A DNA stretch of 64,000 nucleotides from Leptospira paudalimensis. Lineage in GTDB: Bacteria; Spirochaetota; Leptospiria; Leptospirales; Leptospiraceae. Both the position numbers and the translations under genes were made by a program. The notes beneath the pieces are model-generated. The model saw only the letters and a list, made by a program, of their open reading frames with translations. It did not search any database and had not been told where the DNA came from. Of this stretch, positions 19,624 through 29,262 are shown one piece after another (the stretch's first letter is position 1; each line of letters begins with the position of its first letter). The stretch lies in assembly GCF_026151345.1 (NCBI RefSeq), contig NZ_JAMQPR010000001.1, positions 2,676,676-2,740,675 of the forward strand, written 5' to 3'.

Positions 19624-22129
19624 AGCCTTAAATACTCCTGTTATGCGCCAATATCTGGAAGTAAAGGAACAACATCCAGATGGAATCGTATTTTTTCGAA
19701 TGGGTGATTTTTACGAAATGTTTATGGATGATGCAAAAATTGCCGCACAAATTCTAGACATCACTCTTACCAAAAGGCAAAACCAAATCCCAATGGCAGG
19801 AATTCCTTACCATGCCACAGAAAGTTATATCTCAAGACTAATCTCTGCTGGGAAAAAAGTCGTAGTATGCGAACAAACCAAACCCGATGACCCAAAAGCA
19901 AAAATTATGTCGAGGGAAGTCGTTCGCATCATCACACCAGGAACTGTAGTAGAAGACAATTTACTTGGTGGGTATCAAAACAATTATTTATCTTTGTATT
20001 ATAAAGAAAAAACTTCCGTCTACTTAGCGTTTGCCGATGTTTCAACTTCGGAACTTGTATATTTTTACTTTTCTGAAACGGAAAAAGAAAGAATTTTGGA
20101 TACAATCAAAAGATTTTCTCCGAAGGAGATGATTTATACTGATGAAATCCCTCCCCTTTCAAAAGAATCCAAAATTATCCTATCCCAAATTCCAAAAGAA
20201 TACCTCCCTAAAAAAAAAGGAGCAGGAATCGATACCGTTGTACACGTATTAGATGCATATCTGCAATACAATTATAGAAACCAAAACTTTGTCTTCCAAT
20301 CCCCAAGACGAATTGATGAAAGTGAATATTTAGTCCTCGACGAACAAACGGTTTCCCATTTGGAACTGGTAGAAAATCCTAATGATAAAAACCATACTTT
20401 ATTTGGTGTCCTCAATCGTTGTACCACTGCTACTGGAAAACGTTACCTCAAACAAAGGATCTTATTTCCTACAAGGGATGAAAAAAAAATAAAAGACCAT
20501 TGGGACAAAATTGAAATTTTAACTCAGAACAAAAAAGAGCGTATCAAAATCAAGGAATCACTGGGGGATCTCATTGATTTAGAACGTGTGATGACACGTT
20601 TCCGTGTAGGGAAAGCTTTGCCTCGCGATTTTCGTGGGATTGAAAAAAGTTTAACAGCTGTCAGGCAGATGAAGTTAATTTTAGATGGAATTGGATATGA
20701 CTTTTCCAAACTACCAAAAGACTTAGAAGTCCTAAGTTTAGAATTTCAAAAAACACTTTTTGATGGCGAACTGCCTGTATTTTTAGGAAACTCACCATTT
20801 TTAAAATCTGGTTTTAATCAAGAGTATGACGATGCCATTTTAGCCCGAGAAAAAGGGAAAGATTGGATTTTGGAACTCGAAGAAAAAGAGAAAAAGGAAT
20901 CTGGTTGTTCTAGCTTAAAAATTCGTTATAACAAAATCTTGGGTTACTTTATCGAAGTTTCAAAAGCCCAAGCAAAAGATGTCCCTTCTCATTTTTTAAA
21001 AAAACAAACCCTTGTCACAGGGGAAAGATTTACTTCTCCTAAACTCGAAGAACTGGAACGTGCCATCTTACAAGCAGATGAAATCATTGAACGAATCGAA
21101 AAACAAGAATTTGATCGTTTGGTGGCAACATGTATCTCTCTCTATGAAGCATTTTTAACTTTATCAAATGAAGTTGCCTCTTTGGATTACCATTTATCTC
21201 TTACGGAAACCAAAGAAGAATACCAGTGGACACGACCCGAAATTAGAACCGATGGAATCATCGAATACATTGACTCACGCCACCCTGTCGTTGAAACATT
21301 TTTACCTATAGGGGAACGATTTGTTCCTAACACATTGGAACTCAATCCAAAAGAAAACGCAATCGCAGTGTTAACTGGTCCGAATATGGCAGGTAAATCT
21401 ACCTTTATGCGCCAAATGGCCATTAACCAAATTCTTTTTCAGATGGGTTCCTATGTTCCCTCTAAAAAATCATCCTTATCCATTGTGGATCGCATTTTTA
21501 CAAGGATTGGATCGGGTGACAACCTAACGAAAGGTGAGTCTACATTCTTTGTAGAAATGAAAGAAACTGCCACAATCCTAAACCAATTCACAGAAAATAG
21601 TTTGATCCTTTTTGATGAAGTTGGTCGCGGAACATCAACTTATGACGGTTTGTCGATTGCATGGGCGATCCTGGAATTCTTAAGTAAAAACTTTCCGAAA
21701 CCAAAAACCATTTTCGCTACACATTACCATGAACTAACGGAACTCGAAAAAGGTGCAGGTATTTTTAATCTTTATTTAGATACCTTTGAAAAAGATGGTG
21801 AGATTCTATTCTTAAAAAAAGTGAAACGAGGAAAATCAAAACAATCCTTTGGAATTTACGTCGCAAAATTGGCAGGAATTCCGGAATCAGTATCGGAACG
21901 TGCGAAAGAAATATTATCGGGACTCGAATCCAAAAAAAGAGAAATCAAAATCAAAAATGAAGAGCCAAGTTTGTTCGGGAATTTAATGGAAAAAGAGGCT
22001 AAAGGACTATCGACTAACGAAGAAAAAGTGCTCAAACGTATTTCTGGTCTCGATCCTAATAAAATTCCACCACTTGAAGCTTTGTCAATATTGGATGAAT
22101 TAAAAAGAATTCTCAAAGAGGAAAACTAA
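19607..22129 (+). CDS. mutS: DNA mismatch repair protein MutS
   Basis: MutS of 840 residues. I start at the ATG at 19607 (MSETYEALNTPVMRQYLE), since this matches the family N-terminus; the frame extends upstream only inside trpF. The mismatch-reading Phe-x-Glu is in FFRMGDFYEMF. The ATPase has Walker A GPNMAGKSTFMRQMA, 'LILFDEVGRGTSTYDGLSIA' and the ATHYHEL motif. It recognises mispairs and recruits MutL (not here). A C-terminal tail (about 795-840) ends in a helical tetramerisation-like segment. Its 3' end overlaps convergent serB by 30 bp. Confidence 0.97.
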   Translation: MSETYEALNTPVMRQYLEVKEQHPDGIVFFRMGDFYEMFMDDAKIAAQILDITLTKRQNQIPMAGIPYHATESYISRLISAGKKVVVCEQTKPDDPKAKIMSREVVRIITPGTVVEDNLLGGYQNNYLSLYYKEKTSVYLAFADVSTSELVYFYFSETEKERILDTIKRFSPKEMIYTDEIPPLSKESKIILSQIPKEYLPKKKGAGIDTVVHVLDAYLQYNYRNQNFVFQSPRRIDESEYLVLDEQTVSHLELVENPNDKNHTLFGVLNRCTTATGKRYLKQRILFPTRDEKKIKDHWDKIEILTQNKKERIKIKESLGDLIDLERVMTRFRVGKALPRDFRGIEKSLTAVRQMKLILDGIGYDFSKLPKDLEVLSLEFQKTLFDGELPVFLGNSPFLKSGFNQEYDDAILAREKGKDWILELEEKEKKESGCSSLKIRYNKILGYFIEVSKAQAKDVPSHFLKKQTLVTGERFTSPKLEELERAILQADEIIERIEKQEFDRLVATCISLYEAFLTLSNEVASLDYHLSLTETKEEYQWTRPEIRTDGIIEYIDSRHPVVETFLPIGERFVPNTLELNPKENAIAVLTGPNMAGKSTFMRQMAINQILFQMGSYVPSKKSSLSIVDRIFTRIGSGDNLTKGESTFFVEMKETATILNQFTENSLILFDEVGRGTSTYDGLSIAWAILEFLSKNFPKPKTIFATHYHELTELEKGAGIFNLYLDTFEKDGEILFLKKVKRGKSKQSFGIYVAKLAGIPESVSERAKEILSGLESKKREIKIKNEEPSLFGNLMEKEAKGLSTNEEKVLKRISGLDPNKIPPLEALSILDELKRILKEEN

Positions 22130-22999
22130 AGCAGATAAATTTGTAAATTCGATCCAATTGATGATTTGGTCTTTTAGACCTTGTTTGGCATGAATCCCAA
22201 TCCCAATCCCTGCAGCATTTAACATCAAAGCATCATTAGCTCCGTCTCCTACAGCAACCACACGTTCGAGAGGAACTAAAAATTCATTCGCATACTTCCG
22301 TAAGTAGACTTCCTTTTTCTCACGATTGATGATCTCACCAAAGATTTGGCCTGTGAAAAAACCATCCTTTTCTTCTAGTCCATTGGCTCGAAAAAAGTCC
22401 ACAGGGTATTTTTTTGAAAATAGTTCTAAAACAGGACTAAAACCACCACTTAAAATACCAAGCTTACAACCGTTTGATGGGACAAATTGAAATACCGTTT
22501 CCATTCCATCATTTAAATGCAAAAGATCATATACTTCTTTAAAACTTTGTATGGAAAGACCAGCCAAATGTTTCACTCTGAGGCGGAGAGCTTCATCAAA
22601 TCCCATTCCACCTTCCATCGCTTTTTTTGTAACACTTGCTACTGTATCGAATACACCATGTTTACGGGCAAGTTCATCGATCACCTCTTCTTTTATGACT
22701 GTGGAATCCATATCAAATACAAAGAGAGAAGTTTGTTTGGTAGGTAATAAGGAAGGTAGATATAATAAATCTATTTTGTATTTTGCAAACCTTTCTCGAA
22801 TCATCAAAATTTGATTTCGGTTCCAGGATTCGTCGAGTAAGATACGAACAGAGTGAAGACCATATCGTTCCGAATGGGAAAAAGTTTTGTTGTCAATTGT
22901 AACAGTGGAAGTAAAAATCTCACCCTGAAAATCTTGGAAGCCTTCGAAAATTTGATTGTTGGGAATGGGATTACTAGAAATGAGAAGGATTGAATTCAT
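22100..22999 (-). CDS. serB: Phosphoserine phosphatase
   Basis: A HAD-family phosphatase of 299 residues that releases serine from phosphoserine. Motif I is FVFDMDSTVIKEE (nucleophile Asp), followed by the cap segment 'GGMGFDEALRLRVKHLAGL', motif II LGILSGGFSPVLELF, Lys in 'NREKKEVYLRKY' and motif III VAVGDGANDALML. About the first 90 residues form a non-catalytic domain that replaces the ACT domain of longer SerB proteins. It is followed after 3 bp by the SGNH lipoprotein gene on the same strand and overlaps mutS by 30 bp at its 3' end. Confidence 0.93.
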   Translation of the reverse strand: MNSILLISSNPIPNNQIFEGFQDFQGEIFTSTVTIDNKTFSHSERYGLHSVRILLDESWNRNQILMIRERFAKYKIDLLYLPSLLPTKQTSLFVFDMDSTVIKEEVIDELARKHGVFDTVASVTKKAMEGGMGFDEALRLRVKHLAGLSIQSFKEVYDLLHLNDGMETVFQFVPSNGCKLGILSGGFSPVLELFSKKYPVDFFRANGLEEKDGFFTGQIFGEIINREKKEVYLRKYANEFLVPLERVVAVGDGANDALMLNAAGIGIGIHAKQGLKDQIINWIEFTNLSALVFLFENSF

Positions 23000-23002
23000 T
23001 CG

Positions 23003-23770
23003 TTACTTTTGTAAATAGGGTCTCAGTTTTTTACCCCAAAGTTCGTATCCTTTTTCATTAAAATGCAAACTATCTCCATTCGAGCGAATGAATTCATCAC
23101 TTAGAGTTGGTGCATCTGGTTTTCGCATAATGTCCCAAACTTCTATGTATTCTACATTTTGTGTGGTACGAGCCACTTGGTTTAAAAATAAATTATATAC
23201 AGGAACAATTTGATTCAATTCCTTCACACGAGTTGGCGGAACTGCAATGAGAAAAATCCTCGTTTGGTGGTTATGAGAATGGATTTTTTTGATGATCATA
23301 AGCAGATTATTTTGCACAAGGCTCAAACATTTGCCTTGGATAAAATCGTTTCCACCGATTTCGATCACAACAGTTTTAGGCTCTAATCGTAACACATCCT
23401 CATCGATACGAGTGAGTAAGGTTTCTGTCATATCACCACCTATCCCACGATTGGTGACTGATTTTCCTGGAAATTCTTTCACCATAAGGTCTGGTACAAA
23501 CAAATGCACCAAACTATCACCAGTAAAAACAATTTCAGAATGTTTGATTTTAGTATTGTCTTCTGCGTATAACAAACGTGTTGGGAGCCAGGCCTTTTCG
23601 ATGTATTTTTTAAAATTTACATCATCACGCCAACCCGGCTCTGCAAAACACTGGAAGTTTGAGTCAAAGTAATCTCGTTTTGAGGTAGTTTTACAATTTG
23701 TAACACTCAAAACTAGGGCGATCGAAACACCCCATCGAAGGAAGAATTTAATCCTGTTCTTGCGGTTCAT
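23003..23770 (-). CDS. SGNH/GDSL-like hydrolase lipoprotein
   Basis: A 255-residue lipoprotein: a basic N-terminus and hydrophobic core are followed by Cys in SVTNCKTT (residue 26). The SGNH blocks are easy to see: VFTGDSLVHLF (nucleophile Ser), NRGIGGDMTETLL (Gly), IEIGGNDFI (Asn) and 'GDSLHFNEKGYELWG', where the Asp-x-x-His of the canonical DxxH reads as SLHF, keeping the His. It is probably an esterase or acyl-hydrolase attached to a membrane; the substrate is unknown. It overlaps the 59-residue gene upstream by 23 bp, suggesting co-expression. Confidence 0.85.
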   Translation of the reverse strand: MNRKNRIKFFLRWGVSIALVLSVTNCKTTSKRDYFDSNFQCFAEPGWRDDVNFKKYIEKAWLPTRLLYAEDNTKIKHSEIVFTGDSLVHLFVPDLMVKEFPGKSVTNRGIGGDMTETLLTRIDEDVLRLEPKTVVIEIGGNDFIQGKCLSLVQNNLLMIIKKIHSHNHQTRIFLIAVPPTRVKELNQIVPVYNLFLNQVARTTQNVEYIEVWDIMRKPDAPTLSDEFIRSNGDSLHFNEKGYELWGKKLRPYLQK

Positions 23771-23927
23771 TCATTCGGAAGCGCTTTTGCCAATCTTTGA
23801 TTTGGGCCTGCGCATATTCTTCCGTGTCACAAATCCGAAATTCAATCGGGTTATTTGTGGTTGTTTCGATGAGTTTGGCTTCGATATACCCGTTCTTTAA
23901 CTTGGTTGTCTCAATGCGATATCTCAT
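23748..23927 (-). CDS. Small 59-residue hypothetical protein
   Basis: An ORF too short for most gene lists. It begins MRYRIETTKLKNGYIEAKL with a GGAG eight bases upstream of the ATG, and contains 'NPIEFRICDTEEYAQAQI' and a C-terminal 'WQKRFRMNEPQEQD'. It has an acidic/basic balance typical of a folded cytoplasmic protein and no membrane segment. It overlaps the SGNH lipoprotein gene by 23 bp and follows the transporter gene after 24 bp. I recognise no family. A clean start and an overlap that implies coupling argue it is real. Confidence 0.65.
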   Translation of the reverse strand: MRYRIETTKLKNGYIEAKLIETTTNNPIEFRICDTEEYAQAQIKDWQKRFRMNEPQEQD

Positions 23928-23951
23928 CTGAATAGCTCCAAAAACCAGGAT

Positions 23952-25499
23952 TTAATTTCCACGTATCTTTGCAATCTCTTCTAAAGTTTCATCCTCTTTG
24001 TATTTTCCAAAGAGAAAAATTGCAAGTAAACAGAATGCAGAAGCAAGAGGTCCTGTCAATCGAACTCCCAGTTCCCCACCTGCTTCTACTTCTTCGACTT
24101 TACAAATGGTTGATTCCTTACTTATTTTTGCCTCAGACTCGCTATTTTTTTTCGGTTCTGACTTAGATTCGGACACAGATGGAGCAATGATTCCTGTTAC
24201 GCTAGGAGAAACTTGTTTTTTGGAATCACGGTCAAGCCCAAGTAAAATCACAGAGCTGAAGATTAATACAGCAAGTGTTTGTCCTAGTTTTTGCATAAAG
24301 GTCCTTCCTGCATAAAAAAGCCCTTCTCGTTTGGAACCTGTTTTTAATGAATCAAGTTCAGCAATATCTGCTAATATTGCATTTGGTAATATACCAAGGA
24401 TTGCAATTGGTATCGCAGCAACAGCAACAATCATATAACCTTGGATATACGGGGACAATGGCAAACTGTTTTTCCCAATAAAATAGATGGATAAAAACAG
24501 TGCGAGAAACGTGTAAAATCCAATGAGAACGGTTCTCTTTTTGCCAATTTTTCGTGCGACAAAATTGACAACAGGGTAAAAGGCAAAGGATACAAGTAAC
24601 ATCACTGTCAGGAGTTGTGTGACAAAGTCCCTTTCCAATTCTAATAGGACTGTTACGTAGTAGGAAATACCTGTTGTGAGAATGGTGAGTGCGAGGAAGT
24701 AACACAAATCAGAAAGTGCAAAATACAAAAAGTTTTTGTTTTTGAAAGTGAGGACAAGTGCTTCTTTAAAAGGGACACTCGATGCTTCTGATTCACAGTA
24801 AGTTTTTTCGTGGATGGTAAATACGGGGAAGTACATACAAATCGCAGCAAAGATACAAAGGATACCCAATGCATATTGCCTTGCGACAAGAGTTTGCACA
24901 GAAGGATCTGGATCAAAAACATAACTCGATTGTAAAACACTAGCAATCATCGGTTCCGTGGAGGCAACAATGATCCCCAATGCATATGTAACTGAGATGT
25001 AAGTGGATAAATTGAGTCGTTCTTCGGGAGTATGTCCAAGCTCAGGGATAAGTGCAAAAAATGGTGTGACATACACTGTTAAAAATAGATAGAAGAGTAA
25101 CATAAAACTCGTCATCCAAACCAAATTTGTCGATGAGACGAAGTTATGTGGTGGCACAAAGATTAACCAACAAAAGACGGCAGATGGAATCCCTCCTAGA
25201 AATAAAAAGGGAATTCTCCTTCCAAACCGTGAAGAAAAACGATCGGAAGAGTTTGCAATGAGTGGGTCAGTGAATGCATCCCACAAACGGCCAATGGCAG
25301 CTACCACACCTATGGTAGAAAGGCCCCAAAACGCCATTTTTTCAATCAGATCCGGGAAACACTCCTGTCCAGGTTTCGGAGCTGGAGGTAGGTAAAAATA
25401 AACTTGGTGTAGGCCAATGATGTTGATGAGTGTAGACCAACCAAGTTGGCCTACCGCATAACTAATTTGTTTTCCAAATGGTAAAGACGGTTTTTGCAT
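23952..25499 (-). CDS. MFS sugar/cation symporter (GPH family)
   Basis: A 12-helix major facilitator protein (about 515 residues) of the glycoside-pentoside-hexuronide:cation symporter type. N-terminal 'ISYAVGQLGWSTLINIIGLHQ', 'LWDAFTDPLIANSSDR', 'RFGRRIPFLFLGG' and C-terminal 'NAILADIAELDSLKTG' with 'REGLFYAGRTFMQKLGQ' are GPH features. An extra Ser/Glu-rich cytoplasmic loop sits before the last helix. It probably moves an organic solute with a cation. I start at the ATG at 25499; the frame could also begin at GTG 25508, and neither has a strong Shine-Dalgarno. An inverted repeat lies just upstream (25513-25540). Confidence 0.85.
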   Translation of the reverse strand: MQKPSLPFGKQISYAVGQLGWSTLINIIGLHQVYFYLPPAPKPGQECFPDLIEKMAFWGLSTIGVVAAIGRLWDAFTDPLIANSSDRFSSRFGRRIPFLFLGGIPSAVFCWLIFVPPHNFVSSTNLVWMTSFMLLFYLFLTVYVTPFFALIPELGHTPEERLNLSTYISVTYALGIIVASTEPMIASVLQSSYVFDPDPSVQTLVARQYALGILCIFAAICMYFPVFTIHEKTYCESEASSVPFKEALVLTFKNKNFLYFALSDLCYFLALTILTTGISYYVTVLLELERDFVTQLLTVMLLVSFAFYPVVNFVARKIGKKRTVLIGFYTFLALFLSIYFIGKNSLPLSPYIQGYMIVAVAAIPIAILGILPNAILADIAELDSLKTGSKREGLFYAGRTFMQKLGQTLAVLIFSSVILLGLDRDSKKQVSPSVTGIIAPSVSESKSEPKKNSESEAKISKESTICKVEEVEAGGELGVRLTGPLASAFCLLAIFLFGKYKEDETLEEIAKIRGN

Positions 25500-25512
25500 G
25501 TGTATCACTAGA

Positions 25513-25540
25513 GGCGGTAAAGTAGGAGCATGATACCGCC
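25513..25540. promoter_or_regulatory. Inverted repeat between bioB and the GPH transporter
   Basis: A perfect 7-bp inverted repeat, ggcggta (25513-25519) and taccgcc (25534-25540), 21 bp centre to centre. It is GC-rich against an AT-rich background and lies 14 bp upstream of the transporter ATG. No T-tract follows on the minus strand, so a terminator is unlikely. The two-turn spacing fits a dimeric repressor site, but no regulator gene is adjacent. Confidence 0.4.
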
Positions 25541-25558
25541 AAAAGTGAAAAAGGCAAA

Positions 25559-26614
25559 CTACTTTTTGTGTTTATAGAGTTCTGGAAAGTTTTTCTCGTC
25601 GTATAAAAACTTTGACTCGTAGTCATCCCAACCTTCTGGGATTCCTTCCGTGAATTCAGGAACCATGTTACAATCATGAATGAGATTCATTGTTTGTTCC
25701 ATTTCACTTCCTTTCACATTCAAATACCCTTCTGCAAAAAGAGAATTGGCAACATACAATGCAATCGACTGTAAGGAACCCAAATGCCCTTCACGACCCG
25801 CACCAACTCGGATTTCAGAGTCTGGGTTCACCAAACGGAACACAGACAACACTCTGATACAAAACTCAGGAGTGAGTGGTGACTTTTGGATGGCATGACC
25901 TTTGATGGGGATAAAAAAGTTCACGGGAATGGAGATCACACCAAGTCGTTTGAGTTCAAACGCAACTTGTACGATGTCTTCCAATGCTTCACCCATACCC
26001 ACAATGATCCCAGAACAAAGTCCAATCTCTGCTTCTTTTGCCGCTTTAAGTGTCGTTAGACGGTCTTGGAAGGTATGAGTGGAACAAATTTCATTGTATT
26101 TGGATTCAGAAGTATTGAGGTTATGATTGTAACGATCAAGACCAGCATCCTTTAATGTTTTTGCTTTTTTGGCATCAAGGATACCCGCAGAAAGACAAAC
26201 CTTCATACCCAACTCACCGTTGATTTTGGAAATGGTTTCGGCTAGTTTGTCGACAGCTTTGTCAGTTGGTCCTCTGCCAGAAGTCACCATACAAAAACGA
26301 TAGGCACCGTTTTCTTTTGCCTTTTTAGCATCTTCCCAAATTTCTTCAGGTGATTTTAAGGAATACTCTTGGATCCCTGATTCTCCACCCTTCCTTTGTG
26401 CACAGTAACCACAATCTTCAGGGCAATATCCGTTTTTGATGTTATCTAAAATATGAATGCGAACTTTATTACTGAAATGTCGAAATCGTTCTTCCGAAGC
26501 TTTTGCTACGATGGGCAAAAAAGGAACCTCTCCTTTTAAAATTTGGAGGGCTTCTTCCTCGGAGATGATGGAGGGAGAGGAAGAGGTCGTTTTTTCTTGG
26601 ATAGTTGCGATCAT
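25559..26614 (-). CDS. bioB: Biotin synthase
   Basis: A radical-SAM enzyme of 351 residues that inserts sulfur into dethiobiotin. The iron-sulfur motif is [15 protein letters not shown]. '[31 protein letters not shown]' (read as shorter motifs SAGILD and [10 protein letters not shown]), '[12 protein letters not shown]' and '[14 protein letters not shown]' are family signatures. It acts last in the pathway, after BioA and BioD encoded upstream on the same strand. No Shine-Dalgarno precedes the ATG at 26614. A TTTACA and GATTTT pair (17 bp apart) ending six bases before it would give a leaderless message, but this is weak. Confidence 0.96.
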   Translation of the reverse strand: MIATIQEKTTSSSPSIISEEEALQILKGEVPFLPIVAKASEERFRHFSNKVRIHILDNIKNGYCPEDCGYCAQRKGGESGIQEYSLKSPEEIWEDAKKAKENGAYRFCMVTSGRGPTDKAVDKLAETISKINGELGMKVCLSAGILDAKKAKTLKDAGLDRYNHNLNTSESKYNEICSTHTFQDRLTTLKAAKEAEIGLCSGIIVGMGEALEDIVQVAFELKRLGVISIPVNFFIPIKGHAIQKSPLTPEFCIRVLSVFRLVNPDSEIRVGAGREGHLGSLQSIALYVANSLFAEGYLNVKGSEMEQTMNLIHDCNMVPEFTEGIPEGWDDYESKFLYDEKNFPELYKHKK

Positions 26615-26671
26615 GAAAACAAAATCTTTTGTGAGGGTGACTCTGTAAACGAAGAAAATGGACGTAAGGAT

Positions 26672-28000
26672 TTAGTCTTTTTCTGGTTCTAAAAATCCGA
26701 GAAGTGTCGTTTCAAGCGCCAAAAATATTTTTTCTAGGGAAGGATCTGAAATGGTATAGGGAGGAGTGATGTAAATGGTTCGCCCCAAGGGTCTGAGTAA
26801 AATATGAAATTTCCGAAGGGCGTTTTTGATTTGTTTCCCTATGGGATTTAAGTATTCATCATGGGCAACTGGTTCCTTCCATTCAAAGGCAAAAATTCCA
26901 CCCTTGACTCTGACATTTTCAACTGACGTTCCCATTTTTTTTTGGAAGGAGATTGCATATCGATTTAGTTTTTTTTCCAAATCCCTTACTTGTGTTAGTC
27001 CAAATTCTTGTAACATAGATACAGACGTATAACCAACGCTACATGCGAGTGCATTCCCTGTCATTGTATGTGCATGGAAAAATGCTTTGTATGGATCTTT
27101 CGAAAGAAACTGTTTATAAATAAAATCAGATACAAGGGTTGCTGCAAGTGGCAACATTCCACCAGTGAGTCCTTTTGCTAAAATCAGTAAATCGGGAACC
27201 ACTTCCGCCTTTTGGTAAGCAAACGGTTCTCCTAATTTTCCCATACCCGTAAAGACTTCGTCAAAAATTAGCAAAGTGTTTGTACTTGTTGCCAGTTCTC
27301 GTAATTTGGTTAAAACTTTTTTATCATAAAACAACATCCCGTTGGCACCAAATACCAAAGGTTCAATCACGATTCCTGCATAATCGTTTTGTTTGATCGA
27401 AAGTTCTAAATCTGTCAAACACTCTGTTTCACAATTCGTAGGTTGTTTCCCCCATGGACAGTTCATACAATTGGGAGCTGGGAACTCCTTTGTTGGAAAT
27501 CGTAATTCTGAAAAAATGCGATTGAAGTAATTTTTCCCAGATACATTCATTGCCCCAATACTATCCCCATGATAGGAGTTGGAAAAAACGATAAACTCTG
27601 AACGAGGTTTAAAATCTGGATGGTTTTGGTAATATTGTATCGAAAGTTTTAATGCAATTTCGATCGCATTCGATCCGTTATCCGAATAAAATACTTTTTT
27701 GAAATCAAAGTTTGTAAGTTCTAATAATGCTTTCGATAATTTTTCTACACTTTCATGTATGTTGCCAGCAAGCATTACATGATCCAAAGATTGTAATTGG
27801 TTTTGTAAAGCAGAGATAAGTCGAGGGTGTCTATGTCCATAAATCATCGTCCACCAACTGGAGATGGCATCGATCCAAACATTTCCATCTTCATCCGTAA
27901 CAAATTCATTCTCGGCAGAAATAATGTTTAATAAGGATTCTGATTCCTCTTGGATCGTGAGTGGAACCCAAGTGTTAGATGTAACTGGATTATATTTCAT
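26672..28000 (-). CDS. bioA: Adenosylmethionine-8-amino-7-oxononanoate aminotransferase
   Basis: A class III PLP aminotransferase of 442 residues, converting KAPA to DAPA with S-adenosylmethionine as donor. Visible family features: 'WIDAISSWWTMIYGHRHP' at the N-terminus, 'FYSDNGSNAIEIALKLSIQY', 'FIVFSNSYHGDSIGAMNVSG', and the cofactor Lys in LILAKGLTGGMLPL. It carries the SWW(T)xxxGH signature that distinguishes BioA from other class III members. A CxxC-rich stretch (ApNCMNCPWG, TNCETEC) near residue 180 is unusual. It overlaps bioD by 11 bp, so the two are coupled. Confidence 0.95.
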   Translation of the reverse strand: MKYNPVTSNTWVPLTIQEESESLLNIISAENEFVTDEDGNVWIDAISSWWTMIYGHRHPRLISALQNQLQSLDHVMLAGNIHESVEKLSKALLELTNFDFKKVFYSDNGSNAIEIALKLSIQYYQNHPDFKPRSEFIVFSNSYHGDSIGAMNVSGKNYFNRIFSELRFPTKEFPAPNCMNCPWGKQPTNCETECLTDLELSIKQNDYAGIVIEPLVFGANGMLFYDKKVLTKLRELATSTNTLLIFDEVFTGMGKLGEPFAYQKAEVVPDLLILAKGLTGGMLPLAATLVSDFIYKQFLSKDPYKAFFHAHTMTGNALACSVGYTSVSMLQEFGLTQVRDLEKKLNRYAISFQKKMGTSVENVRVKGGIFAFEWKEPVAHDEYLNPIGKQIKNALRKFHILLRPLGRTIYITPPYTISDPSLEKIFLALETTLLGFLEPEKD

Positions 28001-28682
28001 CTTCAGCGTTTAATACAACATCAATCACATTTCGGTCTAAATCAAAATGAGTAGAAGCAAAGGTGTTAAATTCATCATTTGATAATTTTTGTTCAGGGAA
28101 GTTTGTGATTCCTAGAAGAGAAACCCCACCTAATTTCTGTATCATGGTTGCATTATCTTCTTGTAGTTCGTTTTTAGGACCCACTAAGTAAAATCCATAC
28201 ACTGGGATAAACCGAGAGGTTAATGCTTCCAGTGTTAAAAGTGTATGATTGATGGTGCCAAGTTCTGTGGAACCAACTACAACCACTCCTAAATTGGATT
28301 CCTGAATGGCTCGTATGGTTAGGTAATTTTCAGTTATGGGGACAAACACTCCCCCTGCACCTTCGATGAGTGTATTGTTCTTTCGTTCTTTGGAAATCAT
28401 AGCCAAAAGAGTTTTTGGATCAATGGATTGGCCTTCCAACCTTGCCGCGTAATGAGGGCTTGCTGGTGTCTTAAACACAAAACCAGGCTTTAGAAAATGT
28501 GTATCAGGCAGATGAGTTGTATTTTGGACAAAACTTGTATCGTCGGCGCTAATGGTTCCTGTTTGGATGGGTTTCCAATACCGAAAATCATACTTTTTAG
28601 CGTATTTTGCCATAAAGAGAGAGGAAAAAAAAGTTTTCCCTACGTCAGTCCCGGTCCCCGTTACATAAAAAGCTTGTCCCAT
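27990..28682 (-). CDS. bioD: Dethiobiotin synthetase
   Basis: BioD of 230 residues, closing the ureido ring of dethiobiotin with ATP and CO2. I start at the ATG at 28682 because it gives MGQAFYVTGTGTDVGKTFFS, with the P-loop GTGTDVGKT at the N-terminus as in all BioD; the frame extends upstream but without sense. 'IEGAGGVFVPITENY' and 'VVVVGSTELGTINHTLLTL' are further signatures. The order here is bioD-bioA-bioB; bioF is not in this window. The 58-bp gap to the divergent cyclic-nucleotide-binding gene holds the promoters of both; I saw no BirA-type operator. Confidence 0.93.
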   Translation of the reverse strand: MGQAFYVTGTGTDVGKTFFSSLFMAKYAKKYDFRYWKPIQTGTISADDTSFVQNTTHLPDTHFLKPGFVFKTPASPHYAARLEGQSIDPKTLLAMISKERKNNTLIEGAGGVFVPITENYLTIRAIQESNLGVVVVGSTELGTINHTLLTLEALTSRFIPVYGFYLVGPKNELQEDNATMIQKLGGVSLLGITNFPEQKLSNDEFNTFASTHFDLDRNVIDVVLNAEDEI

Positions 28683-28740
28683 AAGAGCAAGTTTTATCAA
28701 TTCCAGACCTCGTCTATCCGATTTATATAGAAGAGGCAAT

Positions 28741-29262
28741 ATGCAACTTCCCCTTTGGAAATCCATTCTCAAACGCGATGATAACCCCATCACAGAGATT
28801 TCACATTTTTTACGTGAAACTGCAATCTTTGAAGGTATGTCACGAAGGACACTTCGTGAAGTAGCAAGACTCATCCATAAACGAAAGTATTATGCAGGTG
28901 AAACCATCTTTTTTCAGGGACAAGCTGGAACGGGAGTTTACCTGATCTTACAAGGAAAAGTTGAAATTTTTTCTGAACGAGAAGGAGTGACTTTAAAGCT
29001 CGCCGAACTCGAAAAAGGTGCTTTTTTTGGTGAACTTGCTCTTTTCCAAGATTTTCCACGATCGGCTACTGCTGTTGCACTTGTTGATTCCATTTTACTT
29101 GGTTTTTTCCAACCAGAGTTAAAAACGTTATTAGAAACAAAACCGAGAGTTGGAAACGATTTACTTCTCAGTTTTGCATCAATCATTGCAGATAGACTTC
29201 GCAAAACGAATGATACGTTAGAAGCAGCATACTTTAAAAGCAAAAAGAATAAACCCAAATGA
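28741..29262 (+). CDS. Cyclic-nucleotide-binding domain protein (no DNA-binding domain)
   Basis: A 173-residue protein made of one cNMP-binding fold: 'FLRETAIFEGMSRRTLREVA', 'AGETIFFQGQAGTGVYLILQ' and GAFFGELALFQDFPRSATAV, the phosphate-binding cassette with its FGELAL and Arg-Ser-Ala. After it come about 55 helical residues, but no winged helix as in Crp. It therefore senses a ligand and acts through protein contact rather than DNA binding. It overlaps the AI-2E-type transporter gene (ATGA), so it may regulate that protein. Confidence 0.8.
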   Translation: MQLPLWKSILKRDDNPITEISHFLRETAIFEGMSRRTLREVARLIHKRKYYAGETIFFQGQAGTGVYLILQGKVEIFSEREGVTLKLAELEKGAFFGELALFQDFPRSATAVALVDSILLGFFQPELKTLLETKPRVGNDLLLSFASIIADRLRKTNDTLEAAYFKSKKNKPK

